The position numbers and the translations under genes were made by a program. This document shows, in pieces, positions 45,278 through 53,718 of a stretch of 64,000 nt of DNA. Numbering within the stretch: position 1 is the first letter of the stretch; each line of letters opens with the position of its first letter. This stretch comes from Pseudomonas sp. Root562 (lineage in GTDB: Bacteria > Pseudomonadota > Gammaproteobacteria > Pseudomonadales > Pseudomonadaceae): the NCBI RefSeq assembly GCF_001427125.1, contig NZ_LMGK01000020.1, positions 400,160-464,159 of the forward strand, given 5' to 3'. The notes beneath the pieces were generated by a model that saw nothing but the letters and a program-made list of their open reading frames with translations, searched no databases and was not told where the DNA came from.

Positions 45278-45904
45278 TCAGATCAAATGATTACGCCGGG
45301 CAAGATCCCGCAGATGCACCGACGAATCCACGTTGAGTTTTTCAATCAAACGGGTTTTGTAGGTGCTGACGGTCTTGTGGCTCAAATGCATGATGTCGGC
45401 GATGGTCTTGTTGCTCATTCCGCGGGCCAGATGCTGAAAAATCGTCAACTCCCGGTCTGACAGATTGTCGATCATCTGTTTTTCACTGCGCTGCAACGTG
45501 CTCATCGACACTGAACTTGTGGGCAGCCGCGAGAAGTAGGTATATCCGCCCATCACCGCGTGCACCGCCTTGTGCAGGTGCTCAAGGTCGTTGGTCTTGG
45601 CGACATAGGCAGCGGCTCCGGCGCGCATGCAGCGATCCTGATAAAACGACGGCTCCTGAGAGGTAAAGACCACCACGCGACAATTCACCTCGCCCGCCTT
45701 GATGCGAGCCAACACATCAAGCCCATCGAGAAACGGCAGGTTCAGGTCCAGTATCACCAGTTCCGGTTGGTGTTCACGGATCATCGGCAGGACTTCATTA
45801 CCGGTGGAGGCTTCGTAGATGCGTTTGTACCCTTCCAGCTTGAGGACGATTTTGACTGCGCCGCGAATCACCGGATGATCGTCCACAATCAGCACTGACT
45901 TCAT
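45278..45904 (-). CDS. NarL/FixJ-family response regulator (BvgA/EvgA-like)
   Basis: This 208-residue regulator has a receiver (Asp 8-9, phosphoacceptor Asp 53 in ILDLNLP, Lys in YVAKTND) and a C-terminal LuxR helix-turn-helix (about 145-205, LSDRELTIFQHLARGMSNKTIADIM, shortened). It precedes the hybrid kinase on the same strand, in the same frame, and its stop codon lies only 9 nt before the kinase's likely start. The Hpt of the kinase should phosphorylate Asp 53. Targets are unknown. Confidence 0.88.
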   Translation of the reverse strand: MKSVLIVDDHPVIRGAVKIVLKLEGYKRIYEASTGNEVLPMIREHQPELVILDLNLPFLDGLDVLARIKAGEVNCRVVVFTSQEPSFYQDRCMRAGAAAYVAKTNDLEHLHKAVHAVMGGYTYFSRLPTSSVSMSTLQRSEKQMIDNLSDRELTIFQHLARGMSNKTIADIMHLSHKTVSTYKTRLIEKLNVDSSVHLRDLARRNHLI

Positions 45905-46012
45905 GGCAACTCCTGGGCAATTACACGATAAACGGGCGCTGACAGTCTTTGAGCAAGGCGCGAATAGACGCAGCGGCTGCGCCTGGACTGTTGCATGGAA
46001 AGCGAGGCGAAA

Positions 46013-46426
46013 CTACCTGACAGAAATGACAGTGCCGACAGACGGTCGCCGTGAATCCGCGAGGGCCATCAGCCGCTGGATCGAAGCGAGATCCGGCAAC
46101 AAGGCATGGCTAACACTGACTTTGCGCTGCGCGCAGAGCGCGATTGCAGGCAGTTGCGCGCGCTGGCCGTCGTAGATCATCACGCGATCGAGCTGTTGGT
46201 TATCCAGGCAGAAATCCAGCAGGTCGAATTTTCCGTGTCCCATTGCGGCGTTGATGATCAACAGATCGAAAGGCTCGCTGGCGTACTCCACCAGAACCAG
46301 CAGCTCTGCCATGTCTTGCACCGGGGCCACCCGGTAATAACCGAGCTGGTTGAACCAGCGCTCGATTCTTAGCCGGTTAAAGTGTTGTTCATCCGCGATC
46401 AGGATGCGTATGGACTTTTTGAACAA
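46013..46426 (-). CDS. Degenerate receiver-domain protein
   Basis: This 137-residue protein is a stand-alone receiver fold (SIRILIADEQHFNRLRIERW, cut here) with acidic Asp 12-Glu 13. The phosphoacceptor position is Asn 59 (LLIINAAMG), and the conserved Lys is not evident (VSVSHALLPD). It therefore cannot be phosphorylated in the usual way and may act by binding. It lies 108 nt before the BvgA-like regulator on the same strand, which suggests a link with that phosphorelay. Confidence 0.7.
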   Translation of the reverse strand: MFKKSIRILIADEQHFNRLRIERWFNQLGYYRVAPVQDMAELLVLVEYASEPFDLLIINAAMGHGKFDLLDFCLDNQQLDRVMIYDGQRAQLPAIALCAQRKVSVSHALLPDLASIQRLMALADSRRPSVGTVISVR

Positions 46427-46536
46427 CGTGGCCTCCCCGGTCAGATTATTGAGGTGGCAAGACTACGGAAGACCCGAAGGCCTTTCTGTAGGACTTTTCC
46501 CAAATACCAATGCACCGGTTCGGTTTATCAGAGCGC

Positions 46537-46626
46537 AATCGCAGGCAAGCCCGCTCACGCAGGGATCTTCAGTGGACACAAAGATGTGTGATGAAAGATC
46601 GAACTGTGGGAACGGGCCCGCGATAA
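46537..46626. repeat. Diverged REPIN downstream of pvdA
   Basis: GCAGGCAAGCCCGCTCACGCAG and CTGTGGGAACGGGCCCGCGAT are imperfect inverse copies. They lie in the 222-nt gap between pvdA and the degenerate receiver gene and probably end the pvdA transcript. Confidence 0.6.
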
Positions 46627-46648
46627 CGCTTGTGCAGCCGGCAAATCT

Positions 46649-47986
46649 TTAGCTGGCAGTCGCCAATAACAGATCCTCCACCGAACTGGCATGCCCGCGA
46701 TGCTTGCCATGGTCATACAGTGAGCCAGCGATTTCATCGGCGCGGATCGGCAGGATCGACAGCAACGTGTCGCTCAAGCCATGGCTGGCCTGGCAGAAGC
46801 CCTGCATATAAATGCCCGCCTTGCAGCGTTCGTCGGTGATCAGCTTGTAATTGCGGTCCACCTCGAAATCACCCAGATACGCTTGCAGCGGTGCCAGCAG
46901 TTTTCGGTGCATCTGCCGCTCGTATCCGGTGGCCAGCACTACCGCATCGTAATGGCGAGCCGTGACTTCGCCGGTGGCATTGTTGCGCACCGCCAGTTCG
47001 ATACCGCGCTCAGTGGCGGTGGCTGTCTCGATGGTGGTCAGGGTGCGGAACGCGTGACGGGCAATGCCCGAGACTTTCTGGCGATAGAAAATGCCGTAGA
47101 TGCGTTCGATCAGGTCGATGTCCACGACCGAGTAGTTGGTGTTGTGGTACTCGTTGACCAGACGCTCACGCTCGCTGCTCTGCTGGTGGAATACCAGGTC
47201 GGTGAACTCCGGCGAGAAGACTTCGTTGACGAATGGGCTGTCGTCGGCTGGCTTGAGCGCCGAGCCGCGCAGAATCATGTCGACCTGCACCGAAGGAAAG
47301 CTGTCGTTGAGATCGATGAACGCTTCCGCCGCACTCTGCCCACCACCGATGATCGCGATGCTCATCGGCTGGTTGTTCACGCACGGCTGCCTGGCCATTT
47401 GCGCCAGGTACTGCGAATGATGGAACACCCGGCCATCCTCTTTCAGCGCCTTGAACGCTTCGGGAATACGCGGCGTGCCACCGGCGCTGACCACCACGGC
47501 ACGCGCGGTGCGCACATGTTGATGGCCCGTCGAATCACGGGAAATCACGCGTAGCGCTTCAACCTGCTGGTTGTGCAGCACCGGCTCGATGGTCAGCACT
47601 TCTTCGCCGTAGCGGCTCTGAGGCTCGAATTGCGCGGCAACCCAGCGCAGGTAGTCGTTGTACTCCATGCGGCACGGATAAAAGGTGCCCAGGTTGATGA
47701 AGTCGACCAGGCGCCCGTGGGCCTTGAGGTAATTGACGAACGAATAAGGGCTGGTCGGGTTGCGCAAGGTCACCAGGTCCTTGAGGAAGGAAATCTGCAA
47801 CTCGCTCTGGGTCGACAGCGTGTTGCCGTGCCAGCTGTAGTTCGCCTGTTTGTCGAGAAACAGCACATCCAGTTCGCCCTGGATCGGACCGCGCTCTTGC
47901 AGAGCGATGGCCAGCGCCAGGTTCGAAGGGCCGAAGCCGACGCCGATCAGGTCGTGAACGATGGGCGATGCAATTGCCTGTGTCAT
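46649..47986 (-). CDS. pvdA: L-ornithine N5-monooxygenase PvdA
   Basis: This 445-residue flavoenzyme hydroxylates ornithine to N5-hydroxyornithine, a pyoverdine building block and iron ligand. The FAD motif GVGFGPSNLALAIAL lies at about 16-30, the NADPH motif IIGGGQSAAEAFIDL at about 215, and the C-terminal ATGYERQ motif at about 350. Length equals P. aeruginosa PvdA (443 aa). It has a perfect PvdS box about 100 nt upstream, so it is a single PvdS-controlled unit. fpvI lies upstream on the same strand. Confidence 0.95.
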   Translation of the reverse strand: MTQAIASPIVHDLIGVGFGPSNLALAIALQERGPIQGELDVLFLDKQANYSWHGNTLSTQSELQISFLKDLVTLRNPTSPYSFVNYLKAHGRLVDFINLGTFYPCRMEYNDYLRWVAAQFEPQSRYGEEVLTIEPVLHNQQVEALRVISRDSTGHQHVRTARAVVVSAGGTPRIPEAFKALKEDGRVFHHSQYLAQMARQPCVNNQPMSIAIIGGGQSAAEAFIDLNDSFPSVQVDMILRGSALKPADDSPFVNEVFSPEFTDLVFHQQSSERERLVNEYHNTNYSVVDIDLIERIYGIFYRQKVSGIARHAFRTLTTIETATATERGIELAVRNNATGEVTARHYDAVVLATGYERQMHRKLLAPLQAYLGDFEVDRNYKLITDERCKAGIYMQGFCQASHGLSDTLLSILPIRADEIAGSLYDHGKHRGHASSVEDLLLATAS

Positions 47987-48086
47987 TTCCAGTGTCCTCT
48001 GGATGAACCCCGGGGCGACGGGGCAAGGAGAGCCTAAGTGACCTGACCGGCCTGGAGCAGGACAGTAGGTCGTCTGTTGAGTAGGA

Positions 48087-48110
48087 ACGAGGACAGTGAA
48101 ATAAAATTTA
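48087..48110 (-). promoter_or_regulatory. PvdS (iron-starvation) box of pvdA
   Basis: Read on the minus strand this is TAAAT, 16 nt, CGT, the established consensus of PvdS-dependent promoters. The CGT lies 101 nt before the pvdA start codon. Confidence 0.85.
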
Positions 48111-48135
48111 ACCGCAAGGCATCAAAGGACGCCGA

Positions 48136-48618
48136 TCAGTGCGCATCCCATTGCTGCATGCGCACCCGGCAATGTTTCATCGCATTGACGATGTGCTTTT
48201 CGACCATGGCCCTGGAAATACCCAACTGCTCGGCGATTTGCGGATGTGACAGGCCTTCGATCTTGCGCAGCAGAAAACTCTCGCGACACAACCGAGGCAA
48301 TTCCGCCAACGCGCGCTGGAGCATGTCCAGGCGCTGGCCGTGATCGAGGCTGTTGAGGGGTGACGGGGAGAAGTAACGCTCCTCGTTGTCCAGCACATCC
48401 AGCGGCTCGACCTGGCGCAGTGCATTGCGCCGATGATCGTCGATCACCAGGTTCAGCGCCGTACGATAAAGAAACGCCCGCGGTTGCTCGATCGGCGCGT
48501 CGCTGGAGCGCTCCAGGACTCGCAGATAAGCGTCATGCACCACATCTTCGGCAACCTGTCGGTTGCCGAGCTTGGCGTTCAGGAAACACACCAGCTCGCG
48601 ATAGTAGTTTTCCAACAT
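48136..48618 (-). CDS. fpvI: ECF sigma factor FpvI
   Basis: This 160-residue ECF sigma factor directs transcription of the ferripyoverdine receptor gene. It has sigma-2 (AEDVVHDAYLRVLE) and sigma-4 (IEGLSHPQIAEQLGIS). The start at 48618 (MLENYYRELV) matches the length of P. aeruginosa FpvI (159 aa); an ATG ten codons earlier (48648) is possible. It is unlike PvdS (187 aa). It sits between pvdA and pvdR as in P. aeruginosa, but the anti-sigma gene fpvR that normally follows is not here. Confidence 0.85.
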   Translation of the reverse strand: MLENYYRELVCFLNAKLGNRQVAEDVVHDAYLRVLERSSDAPIEQPRAFLYRTALNLVIDDHRRNALRQVEPLDVLDNEERYFSPSPLNSLDHGQRLDMLQRALAELPRLCRESFLLRKIEGLSHPQIAEQLGISRAMVEKHIVNAMKHCRVRMQQWDAH

Positions 48619-48699
48619 GACTCCGGCACGGGGACGGTCTTGAGCCACTTCATCGACCAGAAAACAGGCAATGGCACGATAGTGGCAATTGAGCTGCGT

Positions 48700-48720
48700 A
48701 ATTTATAGTAATTCTCATAT
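48700..48720 (-). promoter_or_regulatory. Candidate Fur box upstream of fpvI
   Basis: On the minus strand this reads as TATGAGAATTACTATAAATT, with TGAGAAT as the left half of a Fur site. It lies about 80-100 nt before the fpvI start, consistent with direct iron repression. Confidence 0.5.
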
Positions 48721-48793
48721 AGATTTAAAGTATTGCTTTGTCTTGGCTGACAAATAGTTGTCGGGCCGTGGAAACCTCCGAATTACACAATAC

Positions 48794-48885
48794 CTGTGGG
48801 AGCTGGCTTGCCAGCGATGGCGGAGTATCAGCCGGCACATTCACTGACTGATCCACCGCTATCGCTGGCAAGCCAGCTGCCACAG
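48794..48885. repeat. REPIN between fpvI and pvdR
   Basis: Paired inverse GTGGGAGCTGGCTTGCCAGCGAT units surround about 40 nt. It lies in the 418-nt fpvI-pvdR gap, which otherwise holds the fpvI Fur box and the pvdR PvdS box; I see no gene there. Confidence 0.85.
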
Positions 48886-48937
48886 GAGGGTTGTATCACC
48901 CAGGCACGCGGCAGCTGTCACGCCATATGTCCCAGGC

Positions 48938-48961
48938 TAAATTCCCCAATGGCTTCTTCGT
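48938..48961 (+). promoter_or_regulatory. PvdS box of pvdRT-opmQ
   Basis: TAAAT at 48938-48942, a 16-nt spacer and CGT at 48959-48961, 76 nt before the pvdR start. Confidence 0.85.
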
Positions 48962-49036
48962 TTACAGGACAGCTACCCGTCTCTATCCGCCCCCCGCGCT
49001 GAACGACGGGCCGAAATCCTTTGGCCGGAACCCTGC

Positions 49037-50209
49037 ATGAAACGTCCCCGTCCCGCCCGACGCGCCCTGCTTGCTGCGCTCTGTCTGATCCCCGTTATCG
49101 CCGTCGCCGCCTGGCAGATCATCCCTCCTGGCCGAGACCAGTTCGTCACGGTGCAGGTCACCCGCGCCGATATCGAAAGCAGCGTGACCGCGCTAGGCAC
49201 CTTGCAACCGCGGCGTTATGTCGATGTCGGCGCGCAGGCGTCCGGGCAAATCCACAAGATCCATGTGGAAGTCGGAGATGTCGTCAAGGAAGGCCAGTTG
49301 CTGGTGGAAATCGATCCATCCACGCAACAGGCCAAACTCGACGCTGGACGTTTTTCCATCGAAAACCTCAAGGCACAGCTTGAAGAACAGCGCGCGCTGC
49401 ACGAACTCGCCCGGCAAAAATTCCAGCGTCAACAGCATCTCAAGGCCGGTGGCGCCACCCGCGAAGAAGATGTGCAGACCGCCCAGGCCGAACTGCGCGC
49501 CACCCAAGCGCGCATCGACATGTTCCAGGCGCAGATTCGCCAGGCCCAGGCCAGCCTGCGCAGCGATCAGGCCGAACTCGGCTACACCCGGATCTACGCG
49601 CCGATGTCCGGCACCGTAGTCGCACTCGACGCCCGCGAGGGCCAGACCCTCAATGCCCAGCAGCAGACGCCGTTGATTCTGCGTATCGCCAAACTGTCAC
49701 CGATGACGGTTTGGGCCGAAGTTTCTGAAGCCGATATCGGCCACGTCAAACCCGGCATGACGGCCTGGTTCACCACCCTCAGCGGTGGCGCCCGACGCTG
49801 GAAAAGCACCGTGCGACAAATTCTGCCGGTGCCGCCAAAACCTCTCGACCAAACCAGTCAGGGTGGTGGCAGCCCCGCCAGTTCAAGCAAAAGCGGCAGC
49901 GCTCGGGTGGTGCTGTATACCGTACTGCTCGACGTCGATAACGCCGATAACGCGTTGATGGCAGAAATGACCACCCAGGTATTTTTTGTCGCCGATCAGG
50001 CGCAAAACGTTCTCACCGCGCCGATTGCGGCGCTGCAAGCCGGCGCACAAGCCGACAGCCAGACCGCGCAAGTGGTTGCCAAAAACGGCAGCATCGAACA
50101 ACGCAACGTCCGCACCGGCATCAGCGATCGTCTGCGGGTGCAGATTCTCGACGGCCTGCAAGAAGGCGATCACCTGTTGATCGGCCCGGCCGACGGGAGT
50201 GGCGGTTGA
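49037..50209 (+). CDS. pvdR: Efflux periplasmic adaptor PvdR
   Basis: This 390-residue membrane-fusion protein has an N-terminal membrane anchor (about 10-28), then barrel-sandwich, coiled-coil hairpin (about 95-180) and beta-barrel parts of the MacA type. It links PvdT to OpmQ in the pump that secretes and recycles pyoverdine. It ends at the base before pvdT starts, so the two are coupled. A PvdS box lies upstream. Confidence 0.92.
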   Translation: MKRPRPARRALLAALCLIPVIAVAAWQIIPPGRDQFVTVQVTRADIESSVTALGTLQPRRYVDVGAQASGQIHKIHVEVGDVVKEGQLLVEIDPSTQQAKLDAGRFSIENLKAQLEEQRALHELARQKFQRQQHLKAGGATREEDVQTAQAELRATQARIDMFQAQIRQAQASLRSDQAELGYTRIYAPMSGTVVALDAREGQTLNAQQQTPLILRIAKLSPMTVWAEVSEADIGHVKPGMTAWFTTLSGGARRWKSTVRQILPVPPKPLDQTSQGGGSPASSSKSGSARVVLYTVLLDVDNADNALMAEMTTQVFFVADQAQNVLTAPIAALQAGAQADSQTAQVVAKNGSIEQRNVRTGISDRLRVQILDGLQEGDHLLIGPADGSGG

Positions 50210-52183
50210 ATGCAAACGCCCCTGATCGAACTGCAGGACATCCGCAAGGCCTATGGCGGTGGCGACGCACCTGAAGTTCACGTGTTGCGCGGCATTGACC
50301 TGTCGATCCATGCCGGGGAATTCGTGGCGATTGTCGGCGCGTCCGGTTCCGGCAAGTCGACGCTGATGAACATCCTCGGCTGCCTCGACCGGCCGACCTC
50401 GGGCGAGTACCGCTTCGCCGGGGAAAATGTCGCGGCGCTCGACAGTGACGAACTGGCCTGGTTGCGCCGCGAAGCGTTCGGCTTCGTGTTTCAGGGTTAC
50501 CACCTGATTCCATCCGGCTCGGCCCAGGAAAACGTCGAGATGCCGGCCATCTACGCCGGCACTCCGGCTGCCGAGCGCCACGCCCGCGCCGCCGCCCTGC
50601 TCGACCGCCTCGGCCTGGGCGCGCGTACAGGCAACCGCCCGCACCAACTCTCGGGCGGGCAACAGCAACGGGTGTCGATTGCCCGCGCCTTGATGAATGG
50701 CGGCCACATCATCCTGGCCGACGAACCCACCGGCGCCCTCGACAGCCACAGCGGCAAGGAAGTCATGGCGCTGCTTGACGAACTGGCGAGCCAGGGCCAC
50801 GTCGTGATCCTGATCACCCACGATCGCGAAGTGGCGGCCCGGGCCAAACGCATCATTGAAATACGCGATGGCCTGATCATCAGTGACAGCGCCCGTGACA
50901 ATCCCGCCGCGCAACAGTCGGCAACCTCCGGTGCACTGCAAGCCGTCGATTTGCGTAAGCGCCTGAGCGAAGGTGCCCAAGCTACCGGTGCCTGGAAAGG
51001 CGAACTGGTCGACGCGGTCCAGGCCGCCTGGCGGGTGATGTGGATCAACAAGTTCCGTACTGCGCTGACCCTGCTCGGGATCATCATCGGCGTCGCTTCG
51101 GTGGTGGTGATGCTGGCCGTGGGCGAAGGCAGCAAGCGTCAGGTCATGGCGCAGATGGGCGCGTTCGGCTCCAACATCATTTACCTCAGCGGGTCGTCGC
51201 CCAACCCGCGTACACCGCTGGGCATCGTCACCCTCGACGAAGTCAAGGCCGTGGCCAGCCTGCCGCAAGTGATGCGCATCATGCCGGTCAACGGCCAGGA
51301 AGCCGGGGTGCGCTTCGGCAACCTCGACCATTTGAGCTACGTCGGCGGCAACGACACCAACTTCCCCGCGATCTTCAACTGGCCTGTAGTCGAAGGCAGT
51401 TACTTCACCGAAGCCGACGAACAGAACGCGGCAGCCGTGGCGGTGATCGGCCATAAGGTCCGCACTAAACTGCTCAAGGACGTGGCCAACCCGATTGGCC
51501 AATACATCCTGATCGAGAACGTGCCGTTCCAGGTGGTCGGGGTGCTGGCGGAAAAAGGTGCCAGCTCCGGCGACTCCGACAGCGACGACCGCATCGCCAT
51601 CCCCTACTCCGCCGCCAGCGTGCGCCTGTTCGGCACACACAACCCGGAGTACATCGCGATTGCCGCCGCCGATGCGCGCAAGGTCAAGGAAACGGAACGC
51701 GCCATCGAGCAATTGATGCTGCGCCTGCACAACGGCAAGAAGGATTTCGAACTGACCAACAACGCGGCGATGATCCAGGCCGAAGCGCGCACGCAGAACA
51801 CCCTGTCGCTGATGCTCGGTTCGATTGCCGCGATTTCGCTGCTGGTGGGCGGTATCGGTGTGATGAACATCATGCTCATGACTGTGCGTGAGCGCACTCG
51901 CGAGATCGGTATTCGCATGGCCACCGGCGCCCGGCAGCGGGATATCCTGCGCCAGTTTCTGACGGAAGCCGTGATGCTGTCGGTCGTCGGCGGGCTCGCC
52001 GGAATTGCCCTGGCGCTGATCGTCGGTGGCGTGCTGGTCCTCAGCGAAGTCGCGGTCGCCTTCTCCCTGATAGCGGTGCTGGGCGCCTTCGGCTGCGCCC
52101 TGGTCACCGGTGTTGTCTTCGGCTTCATGCCGGCCCGCAAAGCTGCTCGACTCGACCCGGTCACGGCCCTTACCAGTGAATAA
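50210..52183 (+). CDS. pvdT: MacB-type ABC transporter PvdT
   Basis: This 657-residue inner-membrane pump fuses an N-terminal ATPase (Walker A GASGSGKST, signature LSGGQQQR, Walker B IILADEPTGALD) to a MacB periplasmic core (about 285-500) and four membrane helices with an FtsX domain (about 540-650). With PvdR and OpmQ it moves pyoverdine from the periplasm out of the cell. Length matches P. aeruginosa PvdT (663 aa). Confidence 0.93.
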   Translation: MQTPLIELQDIRKAYGGGDAPEVHVLRGIDLSIHAGEFVAIVGASGSGKSTLMNILGCLDRPTSGEYRFAGENVAALDSDELAWLRREAFGFVFQGYHLIPSGSAQENVEMPAIYAGTPAAERHARAAALLDRLGLGARTGNRPHQLSGGQQQRVSIARALMNGGHIILADEPTGALDSHSGKEVMALLDELASQGHVVILITHDREVAARAKRIIEIRDGLIISDSARDNPAAQQSATSGALQAVDLRKRLSEGAQATGAWKGELVDAVQAAWRVMWINKFRTALTLLGIIIGVASVVVMLAVGEGSKRQVMAQMGAFGSNIIYLSGSSPNPRTPLGIVTLDEVKAVASLPQVMRIMPVNGQEAGVRFGNLDHLSYVGGNDTNFPAIFNWPVVEGSYFTEADEQNAAAVAVIGHKVRTKLLKDVANPIGQYILIENVPFQVVGVLAEKGASSGDSDSDDRIAIPYSAASVRLFGTHNPEYIAIAAADARKVKETERAIEQLMLRLHNGKKDFELTNNAAMIQAEARTQNTLSLMLGSIAAISLLVGGIGVMNIMLMTVRERTREIGIRMATGARQRDILRQFLTEAVMLSVVGGLAGIALALIVGGVLVLSEVAVAFSLIAVLGAFGCALVTGVVFGFMPARKAARLDPVTALTSE

Positions 52184-53585
52184 ACGATTGATGAAGCCGC
52201 CACTCAGCCTGTTGACTCTGTGTTTGTTGCTCAGCGCTTGCGGCAGCCCTGCCCAGCGCCCGGACAGCGGCGTTGTGCCGCCCGCCGCCTGGCAATCGCC
52301 GCACACCGCAGGCGCCGTTCACGACAATCAGCAATGGTGGAACCGCTTCGGCAGCCCGCAACTGGGACGGCTGATCGAACAGGCCCGGGTCGGCAGTTAC
52401 GACCTGGCCGCTGCCATCGCCCGAGTGCGCCAGGCACAGGCTGAAACGGTAGTCGCTGGTGGTTCACGGTTGCCCGAAGTCAAGGCCGGGGCCAACGCCA
52501 ACCGGCAAAAACTGCTGCGCGGCAGCGGTTACAGCCAACTCGACGCCGACAGCAGTAATGACGCTGTGGATTACTTCGACGCCAATCTCACCGCGAGTTA
52601 CGAAGTCGATTTCTGGGGCGGCCAGCGTGCCTCCCGCGACAGTGCGCAATTTGCCCTGCGCGCCAGCGAATTCGATCAGGCGACCGTTGAGCTGACGCTG
52701 CTGAGCGGCGTGGCCAGCGGCTACGCACAGACCTTGTCGCTGCAAGAGCAAAGCCGCATTGCCGAGTTGAATCTGGCCAACGCGCAGAGTGTGTTGAAAC
52801 TGGTGCAGACCCGTTTTGACGCGGGCTCGGCGACGGCGCTGGAACTGGCTCAGCAGAAAAGCCTGGTGGCCGCGCAGCAACGCCAGTTGCCGCTGGTGCA
52901 GCAGCAGGTCAGGGACGCGCAGATCAGCCTCGCCACCCTGCTCGGCCGTCCGGTGCAGGCATTGTCTTTGGGCCAGGAGCGCTTCGATCAACTGTCATGG
53001 CCAGCCATTGATGCCGGGGTGCCCAGCCAATTACTCAGCCGTCGACCGGACATCGCCCGCGCCGAAGCACAACTGGCCGCCGCCCAGGCCGACGTCACCG
53101 TAGCCCGCGCCGCCATGTTGCCGACCGTGACCCTGAGCGCGGAAATCGGCTCCGGCGCCGATCGTGCCGCAGACATTCTGCGCAGTCCCTTCTACAACCT
53201 CACCGCCGGTTTGCTCTCGCCGGTGTTCAACAATGGCCGCCTCGGCGCCGAACGCGACAAGGCCACAGCGCGACAGCAAGAGCTGCTGGAAACCTATAGT
53301 GGCGCAATCATCAATGGTTTCGCCGAAGTGGAAAAAGCGCTGAACAGCATTCGCGGGCTGGACGAACAACGGCAGTGGCAAAGTGAAGAACTGCAACAGG
53401 CGCAAACCGCGTTCAACCTTGCGCAAAGTCGCTATGAAGCGGGGGCCGAGGATTTACTGACCGTGCTGGAAACCCAGCGCACGCTGTATGCGGCGCAGGA
53501 CTTGAATGTGCAACTGCGGCTGTCGCGGATGCAGGCGAGTATTGCGCTGTACAAGGCGCTTGGGGGTGGGTGGCAGGCTATGTGA
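52176..53585 (+). CDS. opmQ: Outer-membrane efflux lipoprotein OpmQ
   Basis: This TolC-family outer-membrane channel of about 469 residues has a lipobox (LLSACGS) and two outer-membrane-efflux repeats (about 60-250 and 270-460). I chose GTG 52176, which overlaps the pvdT stop by 8 nt, but ATG 52191 is also possible because both give a working lipoprotein signal. It completes the PvdRT-OpmQ pump. A REP pair follows and separates it from convergent pvdP. Confidence 0.9.
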   Translation: MNKRLMKPPLSLLTLCLLLSACGSPAQRPDSGVVPPAAWQSPHTAGAVHDNQQWWNRFGSPQLGRLIEQARVGSYDLAAAIARVRQAQAETVVAGGSRLPEVKAGANANRQKLLRGSGYSQLDADSSNDAVDYFDANLTASYEVDFWGGQRASRDSAQFALRASEFDQATVELTLLSGVASGYAQTLSLQEQSRIAELNLANAQSVLKLVQTRFDAGSATALELAQQKSLVAAQQRQLPLVQQQVRDAQISLATLLGRPVQALSLGQERFDQLSWPAIDAGVPSQLLSRRPDIARAEAQLAAAQADVTVARAAMLPTVTLSAEIGSGADRAADILRSPFYNLTAGLLSPVFNNGRLGAERDKATARQQELLETYSGAIINGFAEVEKALNSIRGLDEQRQWQSEELQQAQTAFNLAQSRYEAGAEDLLTVLETQRTLYAAQDLNVQLRLSRMQASIALYKALGGGWQAM

Positions 53586-53597
53586 TTTGTGGCGATT

Positions 53598-53708
53598 GAT
53601 CGTTCCCACGCTCTGCGTGGGAATGCCTCCACGGACGCTCCGCGTTCGGCTCTGGATGGGACGCAGAGCGTCCCGGGCTGCATTCCCACGCGGAGCGTGG
53701 GAACGATC
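53598..53708. repeat. REP pair of the CGTTCCCACGC family
   Basis: The outer arms GATCGTTCCCACGC and GCGTGGGAACGATC enclose inner GACGCTC hairpins, as at 20783. It lies between the convergent opmQ and pvdP genes. Confidence 0.85.
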
Positions 53709-53718
53709 ACTGCGGTGC

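Noticed and set aside
49883..52306. 807-codon open frame on the minus strand across pvdT
   Set aside because: It is opposite pvdT, whose ATPase motifs are clear. The frame has low-complexity His/Asp/Gly-rich sequence typical of antisense reading.
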